A DNA stretch of 64,000 nucleotides from Symsagittifera roscoffensis (Eukaryota; Xenacoelomorpha; Acoela; Convolutidae), in assembly GCF_963678635.1 (NCBI RefSeq), contig NC_087069.1:31769710-31833709 (forward strand). Direction: 5' to 3'. The position numbers and the translations under genes are program-made. A model generated the notes under the pieces. It saw nothing but the letters and a program-made list of their open reading frames with translations. It ran no database searches and was not told where the DNA came from. Positions 21,822 to 33,300 of the stretch are shown one piece after another (the first letter of the stretch is position 1; every line of letters starts with the position of its first letter).

Positions 21822-23966
21822 ATCTGGTGGCCCCGAATGCATCGGGACATCATCCAACTGTGCAAAGATTGTCCTCAGTGCACAAAGTTTGGTAAGAATT
21901 TGAAAGCGAACGTATCATTTAATTCATCCAAACCTTTACCTCTGTTATCGGGTCCTAATGAAGAGCTGCAACTTGATTACGCAGGCCCTCTACTTGACTC
22001 ATTTGGTAATAGCATTTATATCTTGGTCGCAATCGACCGTTACTCAAAATATCCGTCGGCTATGATTACGCGTTCCACGGGAGGACGGAAGATCATTAAA
22101 TTTCTCAAATCATATATTCAACAGCACAGTATCCCCAAATCCATTAAAACAGACCAGTACTCCGGTTTTAAAAATAAATTAGTGCAAAATTTTTGTCTAG
22201 AGAAAAATATCGCACAATATTTTTGCCCGGTGGGGTACCATCGTGGTTGCGGTCTAGTTGAACGGTCGATACAAACAATTAAACGTCGTTTGGGCGCCTC
22301 TCGGTTAAGTTCGAATTTCTCTAATGTTCAGGATACTCTTAGGAATATTATTGAAGATATCCGGGTTACAAAAAATTCAGTTACCGGGGTCTCACCGTTT
22401 GAACTTCATTTTGGTCGTCCTCCGAATACGGAGCTATCTATAGCGGCTGATCGCTTATCTTCGGGAATTCATTTAGACAACCAACGTTTGGAACGGGACT
22501 TGCTCACACCAGAGCAGCGACGGGAGCAGTGCGATAGTCGTCCAAGAATCAAAGTCGTCAAGAAAGGGCAATCAAGCCCGACGGTGTCTCCACATTTTGG
22601 TGGAACCACAGACTCAGTAGCGGATACACCCCACTATCGTGCACTGGAGAGCTTGGCACAATCCGCAAACCAGTGGTTGTCGTTGAAAAAGTCTCTGACG
22701 CATCAGGAGGGAGTCAAAGCCCTGAAGACCCTGACGGAGAGAAATCAAATCCTCGCAGCCACTCTTCGTTCGAACTTGTCCGCTGGTACCCTCAGATTCC
22801 GGAACCAAATGCCAACGGAACAAATTCGCCCTTCGTTGCCAAAACGTAATTTGGACTATTTAGTATTGAACGAACCAAATAAGGTCGAAATTTTTCGGAA
22901 ATTTCTAAATAGGAAGTCTGGCAGAGAACTTTTCAAACCTTATAAGGGCAAAATCGTGCGGATCACTGAATCCACATATATTTCTGATAAAGGGAAAGTT
23001 ATTAGAAGGAATCACTTGGCAGTACGTCTTAAATCAACCCAACTAAGTTTTTCAGGAAAACAACTAACTCCTGTGAAGAAAGGGCAGAAACGCCCAATCG
23101 TGCCATCTTCAACATCATCATCGGAAGACAATAGGCCTCTCAAACAATCGGGTTCCAGACAACGTATTTCAGCGAAAACAGTGTACGTGCCTGCTCATTC
23201 GAAATTTCCATCTATGCCAGTTTCACATACTCCACCCCGCAGTCAAATGGTGGCGTCGAAGTTAAGGGAAGATGCAACTTCGGAGGCTCCGGGTATACAG
23301 AACATCCCGTATCCACAGCATTCTACTCCGGTGGTAGACTTGACAGTTTCTTCCTCTACGTCGGGTAATCCAGGAACAGAGGCTCCTATTAGCGTCAAAC
23401 CAAAGTGTATTAGCATCAAACCGAAATCTACAGTTATTGTCTCTTCCTCTAAGTCTAGCAATTTAGGAACGGAAATTCCTATCAGCATCAAGTCAAAGGC
23501 GCCAACTCCAGTAATGACCCCAGCAGGCTCAGATCTTATTCCCATCTCTTCAGACGAAGAATCGTCAATCTCGAAGTCACAAGTAGGAACTTCATCAAAA
23601 TTGGTAGCATCGGGCTCTAACACCCAAGATAGTCACGGCATACTTTCGGAACAGGATGGGAATATGTCTTCATCGTCAAATTCGTCACGGTCTTCATCTC
23701 GACGGAAAAAGCAGACTACATTCTACGGTAGTCCTATTAGACATTCAGTTAATATCATTCAGTCCCAGTCAACAACTACTCCTCCGTCAACACCTGCCTC
23801 TCCGGACAAGAAAGTCCGTTTTGTCGTGTCTGGTTCTGATCGATCAAACCAAGTAGGCCAGTCTAGGGCAGATATACCCGAGGATTCCGCAGTTTCACAT
23901 AGGAAATTTATTCGCTTCCCCAAAAAGAGTACTTCCGACTATCCTTCGCGTCGGTCAGATAGATAA
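21822..23966 (+). CDS. Integrase with long Ser-rich tail
   Basis: In the same frame as the RNase H frame, separated from it only by the TAA at 21819-21821; the first internal Met is at 21837. Counting from that Met, the zinc finger ends with CKDCPQC (9-15). The catalytic triad is D47 (LDYAG), D106 (KTDQYSG) and E142 (GLVERS); the D106-E142 gap of 35 residues is exactly the DD35E spacing. It inserts the cDNA into host DNA. After the HFGRPP motif (191-196) a tail of about 500 residues rich in Ser, Thr, Pro and Lys follows. No chromodomain is recognisable. Confidence 0.9.
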   Translation: MWWPRMHRDIIQLCKDCPQCTKFGKNLKANVSFNSSKPLPLLSGPNEELQLDYAGPLLDSFGNSIYILVAIDRYSKYPSAMITRSTGGRKIIKFLKSYIQQHSIPKSIKTDQYSGFKNKLVQNFCLEKNIAQYFCPVGYHRGCGLVERSIQTIKRRLGASRLSSNFSNVQDTLRNIIEDIRVTKNSVTGVSPFELHFGRPPNTELSIAADRLSSGIHLDNQRLERDLLTPEQRREQCDSRPRIKVVKKGQSSPTVSPHFGGTTDSVADTPHYRALESLAQSANQWLSLKKSLTHQEGVKALKTLTERNQILAATLRSNLSAGTLRFRNQMPTEQIRPSLPKRNLDYLVLNEPNKVEIFRKFLNRKSGRELFKPYKGKIVRITESTYISDKGKVIRRNHLAVRLKSTQLSFSGKQLTPVKKGQKRPIVPSSTSSSEDNRPLKQSGSRQRISAKTVYVPAHSKFPSMPVSHTPPRSQMVASKLREDATSEAPGIQNIPYPQHSTPVVDLTVSSSTSGNPGTEAPISVKPKCISIKPKSTVIVSSSKSSNLGTEIPISIKSKAPTPVMTPAGSDLIPISSDEESSISKSQVGTSSKLVASGSNTQDSHGILSEQDGNMSSSSNSSRSSSRRKKQTTFYGSPIRHSVNIIQSQSTTTPPSTPASPDKKVRFVVSGSDRSNQVGQSRADIPEDSAVSHRKFIRFPKKSTSDYPSRRSDR

Positions 23967-24196
23967 AACTTTTGTATTTATCGAATTCGGCATTTGGTCC
24001 AGAACTTAAACAAACTATTGTACCCTGTTCTTGCTACAAACTTTAAAATTCATATCACACCTTTATATATGATAGTCAGTTTCCATAAATCTCTTTGTCT
24101 ACCTGATGTTCTTCACGGTTTTCATATGTAAAAGCGCATTTAGTAATTTTGTACTTTAGAGTAAAGAAATTCAAACGCGGTTTGAATTCTTTTCCC

Positions 24197-24208
24197 GAGA
24201 GGGGGAAA
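24197..24208 (+). other. Polypurine tract
   Basis: GAGAGGGGGAAA immediately upstream of the 3' LTR, the plus-strand primer of the element. Confidence 0.85.
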
Positions 24209-24488
24209 TGTGGTGCGTCGTTGTTTAGTCTTAAACATGACGTCAACAGTGTGCTAGCTATTCGTGCTAAATTCCATTATCGGTCAAGGTCGTTACCGAC
24301 CTGCCAATCCACTCTAGCCTTAACAGCATGCGCTCTCTACTCATTCTCTTCAACTTATGAAAGATTTAAGTTGTATTTACTTCTATTGTCATGACATAAT
24401 TTAAATACTAATCTATCTATATTATTTATATGATAACATAACAAGGAGAATTGATTCTTGTTTTAAAACTGTCTTTCGACGATTCACA
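24209..24488 (+). repeat. 3' LTR, 280 bp
   Basis: Identical to the 5' LTR except C24340 in place of T17391. It is followed by the target duplication AAGGG at 24489-24493. Confidence 0.97.
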
Positions 24489-24493
24489 AAGGG

Positions 24494-26094
24494 TAAGCAC
24501 CAAGACAGTCATTTTTTTTAAACAAATTATTCAACTTAAAAAGCGTATATAAACATGATCTAATAGTCGATCATAATTGATCAAGAAATATAAGAGAGCG
24601 AGAAGAAAACGCTAAATAAACGTACTTGGGTATAAACCAATCTGAATCAGCAATAAGTAGGAGTAATCGTATTAGTAACTAGAAAGTCAATTGGCAAATA
24701 CTAATAAGCAAAATGGTATTTAAAAGCCGTAAAATGAAAAAGGATAGTCAAATCGGGAAAAGGTGGTTGGCTAATTGCACTTCCATTTTATTCTCTGTTC
24801 AACTTAGAAATGAAATAATAAGTACCCATAAATTATGTCTAAAAGTCTCAGAAGGAAGTTTGGTATCACTTCGCTATAAATCAGACTTTACAGCGAAAAA
24901 AGCATCAAAAAACTTATTACCTCATATTATCAAGCGTCAATATTATACCTCCGAACGCGAAAAAGACCATCGCGAAAAAGAAATAGCAAATATTTAGAGA
25001 ATTTAACAGAAGAAAAATAATGCAGTAATAGATTAAAGTTAGTGCAACAAGAAACCCGAAATTTGATAACTTCAGCTCAAAATTGGAGCCATCCAAAACT
25101 GAATTTTATTTGGCTTTCAAGGATAAGCCTGAATGAAATCTGACTTTTCATATCAAAATTCAATTTGAATACTAATGCAGCATCCAAATTGTATTTCAGA
25201 ATAGCCGTGCCACTAGGTGGAAAGGGTGGTTTAATTTTAGGAAAGAAAAAGATAAAAACGGACAAGAACTTTTATTTTATCCAACTTAAAAATCGATATA
25301 AAAATGTCACTCAATTGATTCAAATTAACAAAAAATGGCCCATCTAAATTTACGTAGCAAAAAGCAGCGACCAAAGTGTAAGCTGATTCTATTTTAGAAT
25401 CTACTTAAAAAGAAAGTGTCCCGCCATTAGCAAGTAAATATAGGCTGAAAATTACGACTCCGATATTTTAATTTTAATGCATAAAATACAGCAAGTCGGA
25501 GCCCATTTCCTGTTTACAAAATTTACCACTGAAATAATGGTGCAAAACGGAACCCAATCGAAGGGACTTTGCGAAAAGGCACATGTTTCTATGGAAAATA
25601 GGCCATTTAAACCATGCGCAGTGGAACGTGAAATAATTTTCCTTTAATGAATGCGTCAACGCTTGCTAAGATGTAGAGCGTAGTAATAAATGGTACGGTG
25701 TATCAGCACACAGAAAAAGGAAGCCAAAGTGCAATTACCTTTTTTCCATATAACAAAAACGTGTACCCAGTTGCTCTGCAAGCAGCACAATGTTACGGTA
25801 ATTTGTGCAACAAAATTTAAATTGAACATAATTGTTGGCAGGAAATTTCAATAATTTTTTCCAAACCTTTAACCATTTTAATGTATAGCATTTGATAAAA
25901 AATTAAGCTTCAAATATATATACTGGGCAACAATTTAGTAGAACTCGGGCCAATGAGGGAAAAATCAGTCTGGAAATCAATTGAAACTCGGTCTGAAACG
26001 CGAAAATATTCCGACCACTTTTTCTCAAAACAAAGCAAACTTTTTTGTGATATCTTTTTAGAATCGGAATTGCCACTGAAAGCGCGTTAAGGTG
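24494..26094. other. No recognisable gene
   Basis: AT-rich DNA. A 94-codon frame at 24713-24997 is Lys/Ser-rich with no motif I know and no splice context; it is probably chance. Confidence 0.5.
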
Positions 26095-26104
26095 ATACTT
26101 AACT

Positions 26105-26274
26105 CTTAACACGAGGGTCTTGCGTTCGAATCCCGCTTCGGTCACGGCTGGAGGGGTCCCAGTGTCATCCGCCTCCTCAAGGTGGGACCGGCTGCGGCAA
26201 AATGGATGACATCTCCCCCTCCCCCACGGTTGGTCCTGCACTGAGCAGGCCGGGGGCTAATAAAAAAAAAAAAA
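26105..26274 (+). mobile_element. tRNA-derived SINE, 5'-truncated
   Basis: Flanked by the 10-bp target duplication ATACTTAACT (26095-26104 and 26275-26284). The body starts in the pseudo-tRNA 3' half, with a box B GCGTTCGAATCCC (26122-26134), so box A is missing. It then matches the copy at 27704 nearly throughout: GGGGTCCCAGTGTCATCCGC, AAATGGATGACATCTCCC, CGGTTGGTCCTGCA. It ends CTAATAAAAA plus an A-run. Truncation at the 5' end shows target-primed insertion by a LINE. Confidence 0.92.
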
Positions 26275-26639
26275 ATACTTAACTTGGCGCCTTTGCCTTC
26301 TCGTTAAGCATGTTAAAAATTGCAAAGAAGTAAGAAAAACAAGTATATAATCTTTGAAAAATACAATTCATTCTGCTGACTGAGCCAACTGCTCAAGCTA
26401 TCTGATTGTTCCCACCACTGAAAGTGGAGAGAAATTTTGTCCTTGTATGTGTTTTTTTTAGTTTTTTCAAACGAAAAATTAGGTACCACAAATAATTTTT
26501 AGAATGGGACAAATGATAAATCATATTAAACCCTATTAGTCGGGAATCGATTAACATGATTTTTTCTCAAGTGTTCCAGTATCGAGAAGGACTGGTTTGA
26601 AATTATTGGTTTTTAGTCTTTTTCGAGCGAGCAAAGCAG

Positions 26640-26690
26640 GCGAAGCAGAGCTCCGCAACACTTGCGATGCAAAATACACATTGCGCAACA
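26640..26690 (+). repeat. Dispersed palindrome motif copy
   Basis: GCGAAGCAGAGCTCCGCAAC followed by ACTTGCGATGCAAAA. Similar copies lie near 8046, 15803, 33378, 33844, 42800, 43155, 45595 and 49699. The best form is a near-perfect palindrome, GCGAAGCTGAGCTTCGC, followed by (A)CACTTGCGATACAA. Confidence 0.6.
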
Positions 26691-26739
26691 AAATAGTCAA
26701 TGAAAACAAAAGAAAAAGAAAACTCTGAAAAATTATGTT

Positions 26740-27245
26740 GGAACATAGCCAACTGACAGCTGGAAAAGAGTTATGAACGCAAGGAAACTGAAAAAAAAAC
26801 TGACTTGTTTTTTCAAAAACCTCCAACTTTTGAATTTCGAGGAAAAAAATAGATAGCCTTAAAGCTCTTTGAAATTGTAGAGCTATTTCTGATCGACACT
26901 TTTTTGTTAAAACTAGCCCAATTTGAGAAAACTGGATCAATAGGCAAAACTTTCATTTCACTGGGAAATCTGAAAATTAATTTCCATTTTCGAAATTAAA
27001 AGTCGATCACGTTTTTCGTGACCTTTACACTTTTGCTGTTCGATAGTGGAGTTTGCCTTCTTTTTAACAATGGAAATGCATTGAACTTGAAAAGAAATCA
27101 CAAGTCAAGCCGCGAAAAATCAAAATTGAGCGTCAACAACTTTCAAGACTTTTTCCTGAAAAATAAAAAAAATCAGCAAGACCTATATAAGAGTACTCAC
27201 TACGTCATTACTCTTCAAAAAATTATTTGAAAAAATAACTTGATA
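26740..27245 (+). repeat. Dispersed repeat with conserved TATA-like block
   Basis: The best copy of a family also present at 28870-29125, 34300-34640, 36940-37260 and partly at 5040-5245 and 35100-35190. Shared landmarks in order: CAACTGACAGCTGGAAAAG, GAACGCAA, CACTGGGAAATCTGAAA, GTCGATCACGTTTTTCGTGA, TTTTGCTGTTCGATAG, TTTTTCCTGAAAAA and CCTATATAAGAG with CACTACGTCA. The TATA block followed by a conserved C/TACGT(TCATCG) stretch could be a promoter of a larger lost element; that is inference. No coding frame. Confidence 0.6.
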
Positions 27246-27703
27246 AAAAAACAGCTACAAAAACTTCATAATTGTGTCAGATGAAAGTCATAAACAGTGT
27301 TAAAGAAATGGAAATCATTTACCGAGCGGCAACAAAGTCGACAAAATTCGGGTCGAAACCTGTTGAGCCGAAAAAAAACTATTGCCATACAAAATTTCAC
27401 TTTATTTATTACGACCCATCCAAACTGAAACACATAATCCCAAACGTATATATTTTGCCCTGGGTCAATTTTACATAAACTGAAGCTGTTTGAATATTTA
27501 AAAACAAAACAAAAAAATTGAGAAAACTCAAAATCAGTCATGGTAAATTTACAAATTTGTGAAGTTTCAGTTAAAGTAAAAACTGTACAAATTGGAACAA
27601 AATTATTACTTTAAAAAATAAAACAACAAAAACTCCTGCACATGAAAAAAATTGCGTTTAAAAAAATTGAAAATTAACCGACAGAAACTAGGACGAAAAC
27701 CAG

Positions 27704-27898
27704 AGCAGTCGTTGCCGAGTGAGTTAGGCACACGTCTCTCAACACGAGGCTCATGCGTTCGAATCCCACTTCGGATACCGCTGAAGGGGTCCCAGTGTCA
27801 TCCGCCTCTTCAAGGTGGGACCTGCTGCGGCGAAATGGATGACATCTCCCTCCCCCGCGGTTGGTCCTGCATTGATCAGGACCGGGGGCTAATAAAAA
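27704..27898 (+). mobile_element. tRNA-derived SINE with both Pol III boxes
   Basis: Flanked by the 14-bp target duplication AGGACGAAAACCAG (27690-27703 and 27899-27912). Box A is TTGCCGAGTGAGTTAGGC (27712-27729) and box B is GCGTTCGAATCCC (27755-27767). The spacing and the CCGAGTG block point to a class II tRNA (Leu or Ser type) head. The tRNA-unrelated body matches the copy at 26105-26274 and ends CTAATAAAAA. Confidence 0.93.
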
Positions 27899-28039
27899 AG
27901 GACGAAAACCAGGAAACCGAAAAAACAATGGATGAATTCCTATTAAAAAATAATTACAACCTAAAACGGACTGGAACTAATTACTAGCTAAATGATATTA
28001 CTTTCATTTCAAATTTAAAGAAATGGGGCATGTAAGAGG

Positions 28040-28095
28040 AAACATCCTCTAGTAGTGAAGATCCTCTAGAAGTGATCCTCTAGAAGTGAAGATCC
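28040..28095 (+). repeat. Short tandem repeat
   Basis: GATCCTCTAGAAGTG and close variants (TCCTCTAGTAGTGAA) occur three to four times in a row. Confidence 0.7.
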
Positions 28096-28869
28096 TGTGG
28101 AAAAGTTGTCTACGGGAAAAAAATCTAGTAACCAATTGCAATACCCTTGCTTATCGCAAGGGTAAAAAAAGCTAATATTAAAACGCTGGAAAAATTAGTT
28201 TTGCTGCAGGAAAACTAGTTTTTGAAACTTAAAACTGCACTTCCTCGACAATTAAGTTTCCGAAATCTACTAACATTTGAAATTTATGAAATTTGATTTC
28301 TCATTCAATTTTTGAGGGTAAACGTAGTATATTTCTTATTTAAATGATAAGATTTCTTCTCTTCTTCTCGTCGCGAAACGTACAAAAATCGATACAAGTT
28401 TGCATAAATTGATAGATTTTTAATGTGGTCGGAATTCAGTGCTACTTGCACAGCAATGGTGAAAACCAAGTGCACAAACGAATTGCAGAAAACATATGCT
28501 ACTACATCGCTGCCTGACGAAATGAAGCACAAAATTTGAGCACAAACTTAGGCTAATTAGGTGGGAAAAACGGAAGTCGTACAATAAAACAAGCGTTCGC
28601 TTACGTAATAATAGCTACAATAAGGGTTCTTCTGCATCAACAGCTAATCGCTGGCTCTACTCACTTGCTTGCTCTATAAAGCAAAATTGTCAGATGAGGT
28701 TTTCTGGACACAGAGAAAACTTATAGATATCAATCGAAGCACGACTGAAAAGGCTTCAATATAATACATGGCTCCAACTCATCTGATAATTGTGTTATTC
28801 CTGATTTAGCGTGGAAAAACTAGAAAAAAAACGTGGCCGAGACACTTGCAAAAAATTCAATGAAGTTTC

Positions 28870-29125
28870 GAACTTATGATTGACGATTTGTTGATAAAAT
28901 TAACCCACTTTGAGAAAAATGGATCGATAAAAAAACTTTCCGCTGGGAAATCTGAAAAAAAAGGTTACTGTCGAAACACTTTTGCTGCTCTACAGATGAG
29001 TTTGCCTTCTCTTTAACAGAGGAAATAAAGTGAGCGTGAACAAAATTGAACGTGAACAAATTTTTACTGAAAAAAATCATCCCGACCTATAAAAGAGACT
29101 GAAGTACGTTCATCGACTCTTAAAA
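28870..29125 (+). repeat. Copy of the TATA-containing dispersed repeat
   Basis: It carries the CGCTGGGAAATCTGAAA, CACTTTTGCTGCTC and CGACCTATAAAAGAGACTGA landmarks of the family described at 26740-27245, followed by GTACGTTCATCGACTCTTAA. It lacks the CACGTTTTTCGTGA part. Confidence 0.6.
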
Positions 29126-29129
29126 GCTA

Positions 29130-30349
29130 ACGAGGAATTGACACTCCGATCTCCTGATTTCCAGCTACTTACCTTGTTCCATACGACTATCAGATTAGTT
29201 ACTTACACTCCGCAATGGATACTACAAATTATGTTTTAACAACTACGTTTTAAATACACCCATGAACGGACATTAATGGTTGAAATAAGCATAGCCGGAA
29301 AAAAAGTTCACGAAAACTATAAGAAATTCGTGCAAAATCCTTAAGCAGAAGAAAAACACAGAAACACCCAGTGCCAGTGGCATTAAATGAAAACATCCTA
29401 GAACAATTTACTGCAATTGGGACTTTGATCTTTCAAAAAAATCCAATAAAAAGAAAACGTCTTTAATTTAGCAATAAAAAAGTTTTCTACAGGATTACAA
29501 AAATAATTGCTGATCACATGAGTAATAATTTCTCGCCAAATTTAGCAGTCGCAGATCTAGGAAGAGACTATCCAGTAACAAGTATGCACTGTGCACACTG
29601 TACTGAAGGTAAATAAATTTTTCCAGTAGTAAAAAAGGCTAGAGGGGCAATATAAAAAAGTCTATGGGAAAATAAAACTGATTCGGCTGTGTGTTTTCAT
29701 GTACCGTAATTTAATGACTTACCAAATCAGCTGCGGCACTCCTGATCCCCTACAAGCCAAGCGGAAATTATTTTCAGACCAATCCCTAGGCCATCGCAAT
29801 TCAGATTCATTCAATTGAAATGAACTAACAGGAACACAAATACAACAGCTACAGCACACAATTTAAAGTCACCTTCATTTCATCTGAAATCAAATTAATT
29901 CAAAGATATCGTGATAAAAGATCAGAGCAAGTTCAGAATTTAGATCGGGTGGGTAAGAGCTAACTGCTTTCTCACCAATTTTGACACCCTAACTTTCAAC
30001 GGTTCGACTTTCGGTCTAGATACTATTCCACACCTCTTTTGGTCGTCTTGCTTTTTGACAAACTTTCACGATTTTTTCTAGCTGTCATTTTGATTTTATA
30101 AATTTTTATTGTTCACATTGTGTTGTCAGACAATTAGAGCAGAAGTAATGGTAGAAAAAGGGGCAGAGCGGGAGCGGTCAATCAACAGCACTGCCTTCAA
30201 TGACACAGTGGTAGAACTGAAGAGTGCCATTTAAAATAAGAAAAAAATATAATTTATCGACACTGAAATTTGTCTGTTGTGATAGATAAGAATAATTAAC
30301 AGTAATAATCTAAGTTCCAAATACAGCACCATTAGTTGCATACAACAGG
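29130..30349. other. Region 3' of PGLS, no feature recognised
   Basis: AT-rich and without a convincing frame on either strand. The PGLS 3' UTR should occupy the right part, but I found no AATAAA in the first ~120 bases after the stop. Confidence 0.45.
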
Positions 30350-33300
30350 TTATAGGTTCAGGTCCTTACTGGATTCGCCATCTATGAGCCAGAGAACCGA
30401 TTCGTCCTGCTTTCCCGAAGGGACAAGAGACACTGGAATAACGTCTGAAGTTTCACCGTCCACCAGAACCCTCTGTTAACATAAATATACTATGCTATAC
30501 TATACTATGCACACAATTGCATTCCGGATATGAAATAAGAACTTAATTCTAAGTGTAGCTTTCCTCTCATCTCATTCCGCTCTTCCTTTTATTTAGTTTC
30601 AACCATACTCAATTAATTTCACCGCCTCAACAACAAAATTACAGGATTCTAAACTACAGGATTCAAAAGAAGTGTAAATCAGAACAAAATTTAAAAAAAA
30701 ATACATTTTGGAAAAAAATATCACCTAACCTTCAATTAAATCATCACCATTAAACTTAATTAGAGCCAGGGGCGGATCTAGGATTTCGAAAATTTTGACT
30801 TTTTTTAGTTCGACCAAACTGATTTTTCGAGCTCTCCCCAAGCACTGTTTTGCCCCCATTTCGGCTAATTTTTCTGCGCCGCAGGCAAATTTTTAAAAAA
30901 ATAGTCAAAAAAGCCGTTTTTGGGCACTTTTTGAAAGTGCGTTTTTTTGGCGCGCGCTCCCCCTCAAAGTTAGTATATATTGGCGCCAAAGGCGCCTTTA
31001 GAAAATTTTTAGAGTCGGTCGGCCAAAATTGGATTTCTGAAAAAGTATCAAAGGGGGGACCCTTTGGGTCGGCAGGGGGTCGAATCCCTGAGGGGGGGGG
31101 GCGTCCGCCCCCCCCCCTAAATCCGCCCCTGATTAGAGCAAAGAAAAATTTCAGAATAATGCATTACCTTGACAATAGGCTGTTTGCCGGATCCAGTAGC
31201 GAATACTATCTTTTTAGCTGCTGCTCTAACCGCAGGCAAAGTCAGAGTCACTCTCTCGGGAGGGGGCTTCGGCGAATCACTGATAGGAACAATGCCCACT
31301 TTTGATTCCTGAAGTATATTTAAAATGTCTTCACTAAACTCAGTTATATTTCGAAAACGTTGAAAAGAGCTAACCTAGTCCGACAGGTGTGAAAAAAAAA
31401 AGTTGCATGAAATTCTTCCCAATTCCAAACTACCCTAAGCCATTCTACTCTGCATTAAAAGCAATTAAAAAATTTACGTAATCTCTTTGAAGAATCCGAG
31501 ATAGAATACATCCGAAAACATTAAAGAACCATTAAATTTCAGAAGAAAAAGCCATAAAATTTCACAGCAACGCAGTTTTCCGACTGTGTTGTTGTTTCCG
31601 TCAACGGCCTTGAAATATCAAAAGTTTTTGATTGTTTCAAATTCTGAGTTTCAGTTGGTCGAGAAACGTTTATATAGAAGAATGGCTACCTTAAAACAGA
31701 GCCTTAGCGCCAAGATGCCATCCATCCTTATACAGCATTTGGTGTTCGGATCAAGTCAGGAGCGGCTTCCTTCGAATGATTCTATGAACTCAAGGGAGAG
31801 GAGGGCACGCAACTGTTGCTTATCGTTTCATTTATAAGAAAACTTCGTTAGAAATAGTATGCAACCTGGTCTAGCTTTTCACTAAGCGCGTTGCCCAGAT
31901 CAAAACCGTCTGCGACATTTTCTATTTCCTGGTCAACAGCAAGCTCAGCCTTATCAAGAGGAATAAAATGTATCGCCGGAGTGAGCTTCTGGCCAATATG
32001 AGCTCGTGGTTGCTTTCATATAGGCGCTTAAGTCCAACTTCATTACAGTTGAAGGCTTGAATTAAATGAAATTAAACCTTCAGCTGAGCTGCAAAAAATG
32101 GACCGAGGAGAAGTTGAGCGCTGCTTGCTCGAACTCGAATGCACTATAATGCGATTTTTCAGACAGATCTGATAGACCCTTCAAGAATTTCTTGTAGGTG
32201 TGCTCAGGTTTATTGGGAAGTATAGCACAGAATCAGGGCGGGTTAACTTCATTCATACGTATACCGACTGTATACATTTGGAAAAATTGCTACGTACAGC
32301 CTTTAAAGGTTCTATTGCAACGTCAGAGGTCTAAGTTCAGTTGGAGGGCATTCGATTTATCGCGATCGCCACGAACAAGTACTCTCTCGGTATCGTCAAT
32401 GCCACTAACGAAAAAGCAAAAATCGTCGTAATAATTCGCACTTCGGAGAGTAGTCAAAAACTGACGGCGGATTAAACGGCCCTTTAATCATTTTTTGCCA
32501 ATTTTCTTTTTTAGTTATTGATATTGAGGATTAATTAAAACCTGCTGATTGTGCTAAATTTTTTTAGTTATTAATATTGAGGATTAAAACCTGCAGATTG
32601 TGCTATTGTGCACAAACTGCTCGGAAATTTGACCGATACTAATTATGAGTCTACATGGTGAATTGAAATGAATTAACACTTCCATACATAATCCTATTAC
32701 CTCATGAGCTAGATGACAAAACTCAACTATGGTGTTATCTGGCATAGGTAAGTTGGTAGAGAGGTTAAAATGGTATAGGCTAAAACGCCAGAGGGTAGAT
32801 TTCAATAAATTAAATTGCTCTACTACCAAAAAATAATGAACTCAAGGAACGAACGCTTAAGAAAAAAAATTTCTCAACTCGAGTTTCAGAGAACAAATTA
32901 AGGATCACTTAAGCGCTACCACTGGGGAGCGGGTTGAGGGAGAAAAAGCTAAATGGACGCATGAAATATGTTAACAGCCGCTTGAAAACTATCTGCAAAA
33001 GTGTGCGCCTAGTGCTAGTCAAAAGCCTTATACTAGATAAATTATCACAGATCAAATGTGGATTTAGATTGTTCATTTGATAGAACCCGATGAGTATACA
33101 TTCTGACCATGGAATTCCACTATAGAAACAAAAAAACTAGCGCATGTGAACGTTTTATATTATAATAGCTTCAAACAGCCAAAAAAAATAAATCTAACTG
33201 TTTGATATAATTCTCCTAGCTTGGCGGACGAAATAATTCAATTGATCGAAATGGACAATGAGGAGAGATATTGCTCAATTGATACCGACTTAAATCACGA

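Larger units (their letters stand above)
17260..24488 (+). mobile_element. Ty3/gypsy-type LTR retrotransposon, full-length, 7.2 kb
   Basis: Two 280-bp LTRs (TGTG...CACA) flank gag-protease-RT-RNase H-integrase, the gene order of Ty3/gypsy (RNase H before integrase). The target duplication AAGGG (17255-17259 and 24489-24493) is the 5 bp expected for this group. The LTRs differ at one position (T at 17391, C at 24340), so the insertion is very recent. A primer-binding site abuts the 5' LTR and a polypurine tract abuts the 3' LTR. There is no separate env frame. Pol is broken by a frameshift in a G-run near 20129-20133 and a stop at 21819-21821. A predicted membrane segment lies between RNase H and integrase. 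Confidence 0.96.

Noticed and set aside
24713-24997. 94-codon Lys-rich frame
   Set aside because: No domain, no splice signals, AT-rich composition like its surroundings.
31586-31837. 83-codon plus-strand frame
   Set aside because: It lies antisense to the MULE-like relic and shows no motif of its own.
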